Part shown: piece after piece, positions 32,969-35,158 of the stretch
Layout of the letters: each line of letters opens with the position of its first letter
How positions within the stretch are numbered: the first letter of the stretch is position 1
Source: a bacterium
GTDB lineage: Bacteria > Eisenbacteria > RBG-16-71-46 > CAIMUX01
Direction: 5' to 3'
Length of the DNA: 35,158 nucleotides
Assembly: GCA_030431975.1 (NCBI GenBank)
Contig: JAUIHP010000036.1
Coordinates: forward strand, 1 to 35,158
Made by a program: the position numbers and the translations under genes
Notes under the pieces: model-generated
What the model saw: the letters and a program-made list of their open reading frames with translations, nothing else
What the model was told of the DNA's origin: nothing
Database searches by the model: none

Positions 32969-35158
32969 CTACTGCAGTGTGACCAGCACTCGGATGACTC
33001 CGAGTCCCCGATCCAGCGAACCCAAAGCCTTGCCGATGACCGTTCCCGTCTTGGGATCATCCGCGCGCATTGCATGGCCCGGTGTCGACGAGGTGACCAA
33101 CAGGTCGCCTGGGCGGATCGGTCCGTTCTTCGCCGTGACCTTGCACGGAACGATTCCGACGACTGCCATCGGGATCTCTCCGAAACGAGCCGCCATGTCG
33201 TTGAGCGTCAGCGCTGAACTCTCTCCGTCGACTTCTTCATCCCAGTCGCGCTCGGAACCGACGAAGCCAGGCTCCGTGCTGAAGATTCCGGCGACCAGGG
33301 TCGAATGGGCTGTCGTTGACTTGACGACCGACCGCGGGTTGTTTGGATCGATAACCAGAACGTCGCCGGCTTCGACGGTGGCTGCTCCGGAGCTGACTCG
33401 AATCATCTCCGCGAAGTCGGCCGGGCCGGTGTAGCTCCCGTCCGCGAAAACGTTACCGTCCGCGTTGACACGGAACTTGGTGTCGTTGGTGTCCCACTGT
33501 AACTCGAGGAACTGGGCGGTCGCCTGCGATGTGCTCGGTATGTTGAGCTCCACAAGGTCCGATCCCGGCAGAAGAGCGTTTGTACATTCGATCAGATTTC
33601 CCGCTCCCGCAGCGAATGCGTGAGTCGAGTAGAACGCGCGCGTGACGGGATTTGTACCCACTGCGTAGACACCAGCCTGGGTGTGCCCCAAAGCGCCGAT
33701 GAGTCCGTTCGTGGATTCACCATAGACGGCGGCGTCGGTGCCGCCGATGTAGCCGGACCGGCCGCTGGATCCGGTTCCGTGGAGTGCAAATCCTCCCGCC
33801 AACGTGTTCTCCGAGCGGAGTCCGAAGGCCAGGGCCGATGTCAGATCGAACCGGGTGTCCGCGGCCACACTTCCCGTTCCGAGGGCGAGGTTGGTTCCGT
33901 TGTTGAGGAACGTACTCGTCCCGACCCAGCCGGCACCATCATATCGGGCCGTCTGATCGAGGATGCCGCCCGTGATACCGGGAGGACCGGTCGGTCCGGT
34001 AGTTCCTGCAGGTCCGGTTGGACCGGCGGTGCCCGTCGGTCCGGTAGTACCTGCGGGGCCTGTCGGTCCCTGTGTCCCTGTCGGACCCGAATCACCCTGA
34101 GGCCCAACGGGGCCGGTAGTGCCTGCGGGTCCGGTTACTCCGGTCGGTCCCTGGGCGCCGGTCGGGCCTGCGTCACCTTGTGGTCCAGCGGGTCCAGTTG
34201 CGCCTGCGGGTCCAGTGGTTCCGGTCGGGCCTTGTGCACCGGTGGGTCCTGCGTCGCCTTGTGGTCCAGCAGGTCCAGTTGCGCCAGCAGGTCCGGTCGG
34301 TCCCTGCGCACCGGTGGGTCCAGCGTCGCCTTGCGGTCCAGCAGGTCCAGTTGCGCCGGCGGGTCCGGTCGCTCCGGTCGGGCCTTGGGCACCGGTGGGC
34401 CCTGCGTCGCCTTGCGGTCCAGCAGGTCCGGTTGCGCCTGCGGGTCCAGTGGTTCCGGTCGGGCCTTGGGCACCGGTGGGCCCTGCGTCGCCTTGCGGTC
34501 CAGCAGGTCCAGTTGCGCCAGCAGGTCCCGTGGCTCCGGTCGGTCCCTGTGCGCCGGTGGGTCCTGCGTCACCCTGCGGCCCGGCAGGTCCGGTTGCGCC
34601 TACGGGGCCGGTCGTCCCGGTCGGGCCTTGTGCGCCGGTGGGTCCTGCGTCGCCTTGCGGTCCAGCAGGTCCAGTTGCGCCGGCGGGTCCAGTGGTTCCG
34701 GTCGGGCCTTGGGCACCGGTGGGCCCTGCGTCGCCTTGCGGTCCAGCGGGTCCGGTTGCGCCTGCGGGGCCGGTCGGTCCCTGTGCGCCGGTGGGTCCTG
34801 CGTCACCTTGTGGTCCAGCAGGTCCGGTTGCGCCTGCGGGTCCAGTGGTTCCGGTCGGGCCTTGTGCGCCGGTGGGTCCTGCGTCGCCCTGTGGTCCGGC
34901 GGGTCCAGTTGCGCCAGCAGGTCCGGTCGTTCCGGTCGGTCCCTGAGCCCCGGTGGGCCCTGCGTCGCCTTGCGGTCCAGCGGGTCCGGTTGCGCCGGCG
35001 GGTCCAGTGTCTCCGGTCGGGCCTTGGGCACCGGTGGGTCCTGCGTCGCCTTGTGGTCCAGCGGGGCCAGTTGCGCCTTCGGGGCCGGTTGCTCCGGTCG
35101 GCCCTTGGGCACCGGTGGGTCCTGCGTCGCCTTGCGGTCCAGCGGGTCCGGTTGCGCC
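32969..35158 (-). CDS. Collagen-like protein with tail-fibre-like C-terminal domain, 5'-truncated
   Basis: The frame is continuously open on the minus strand from the window edge to the stop at 32969, giving 729 visible residues. About 130 Gly-X-Y triplets, rich in [12 protein letters not shown] and GDA, fill the region encoded by about 33977-35158. The non-repetitive C-terminal part (about 335 residues) follows, with [18 protein letters not shown], a Gly/Ala-rich beta region and [20 protein letters not shown]. Its end has [32 protein letters not shown] and a [14 protein letters not shown] segment, like conserved C-terminal domains of tail-fibre-like proteins. No ATG occurs in the triplet region, so the start lies outside the window. 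The protein probably trimerises into a surface fibre. It heads a two-gene operon with the small FlgD-tailed protein. Confidence 0.88.
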   Translation of the reverse strand, partial: GATGPAGPQGDAGPTGAQGPTGATGPEGATGPAGPQGDAGPTGAQGPTGDTGPAGATGPAGPQGDAGPTGAQGPTGTTGPAGATGPAGPQGDAGPTGAQGPTGTTGPAGATGPAGPQGDAGPTGAQGPTGPAGATGPAGPQGDAGPTGAQGPTGTTGPAGATGPAGPQGDAGPTGAQGPTGTTGPVGATGPAGPQGDAGPTGAQGPTGATGPAGATGPAGPQGDAGPTGAQGPTGTTGPAGATGPAGPQGDAGPTGAQGPTGATGPAGATGPAGPQGDAGPTGAQGPTGPAGATGPAGPQGDAGPTGAQGPTGTTGPAGATGPAGPQGDAGPTGAQGPTGVTGPAGTTGPVGPQGDSGPTGTQGPTGPAGTTGPTGTAGPTGPAGTTGPTGPPGITGGILDQTARYDGAGWVGTSTFLNNGTNLALGTGSVAADTRFDLTSALAFGLRSENTLAGGFALHGTGSSGRSGYIGGTDAAVYGESTNGLIGALGHTQAGVYAVGTNPVTRAFYSTHAFAAGAGNLIECTNALLPGSDLVELNIPSTSQATAQFLELQWDTNDTKFRVNADGNVFADGSYTGPADFAEMIRVSSGAATVEAGDVLVIDPNNPRSVVKSTTAHSTLVAGIFSTEPGFVGSERDWDEEVDGESSALTLNDMAARFGEIPMAVVGIVPCKVTAKNGPIRPGDLLVTSSTPGHAMRADDPKTGTVIGKALGSLDRGLGVIRVLVTLQ
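34110..35158. repeat. 81-bp higher-order tandem repeats coding for Gly-X-Y triplets
   Basis: Thirteen copies of an approximately 81-bp unit (nine Gly-X-Y triplets) are visible, spotted by the recurring GCGTCGCC or GCGTCACC near each unit. Two spacings are 72 bp, exactly one triplet shorter. Copies differ mainly at synonymous positions. The array runs past the window end. Confidence 0.9.

Noticed and set aside
34119-34946. Long plus-strand frame rich in Pro, Val, Gly and Cys opposite the collagen-like gene
   Set aside because: It is the mirror of the Gly-X-Y repeat: its periodic codons keep the opposite frame open, with a composition unlike a real protein and no ribosome-binding site. The minus-strand frame has a coherent C-terminal domain.
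34110-35158. CRISPR array
   Set aside because: The 81-bp units are contiguous coding repeats without unique spacers and give Gly-X-Y triplets in frame.

Overview
The window looks like chromosomal DNA of a Gram-negative, GC-rich bacterium of the FCB kind, most like the candidate phylum Eisenbacteria or a close relative. This placement is an inference. It rests on several secreted proteins ending in FlgD/T9SS-type C-terminal domains, arrays of six-cysteine GACC repeats, a proton-type F1Fo ATP synthase operon, and Shine-Dalgarno plus sigma70-like promoters with 17-bp spacers. No rRNA, tRNA, CRISPR array, integrase or transposase was seen.

Layout. 1-2381 (+): two paralogous secreted GACC-repeat proteins, the first cut by the window edge, each followed by an intrinsic terminator. 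2499-6722 (-): a giant exported NHL-propeller/cohesin-like protein. 7059-7679 (+): an orphan hydrogenase-maturation-protease-like gene. 7972-11041 (+): an acyl-CoA cassette of enoyl-CoA hydratase, 3-hydroxyacyl-CoA dehydrogenase and a family III CoA-transferase that carries an in-frame hexanucleotide repeat. 11043-12614 (-): a DUF4412-like secreted protein and an alpha/beta hydrolase, tightly coupled. 12920-13723 (+): a MutM/Fpg-like glycosylase with an eroded zinc finger, overlapping tail to tail with a class III sirtuin (13711-14430, -).

14922-22861 (+): a complete ATP synthase operon in the order atpZ, atpI-atpB fusion, atpE, atpF, atpH, atpA, atpG, atpD, atpC, behind a near-consensus promoter. 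Its unusual points are the single reading frame joining an AtpI-like membrane domain to subunit a through a histidine/aspartate-rich segment, and a chain of hairpins between atpB and atpE.

23074-35158: a lipoprotein (+), a PAS/triple-GAF sensor without an output domain (-), a beta-helix protein with one GACC unit and a FlgD-like tail (-), a small secreted protein (+) with the same C-terminal tail as the GACC proteins, an M64-type metallopeptidase (+), and a two-gene minus-strand unit consisting of a long collagen-like protein (5' end outside the window) and a small FlgD-tailed protein.

The most distinctive signal is a short C-terminal motif, PT(V/L)ES(T/S)WG(Q/E)IK(N/G)IYR, shared by three otherwise different exported proteins, beside four other exported proteins that end in FlgD/T9SS-like domains. 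This suggests two separate C-terminal address tags in one organism. A second theme is short tandem repeats, each with a different unit, in intergenic spacers and in one coding loop.
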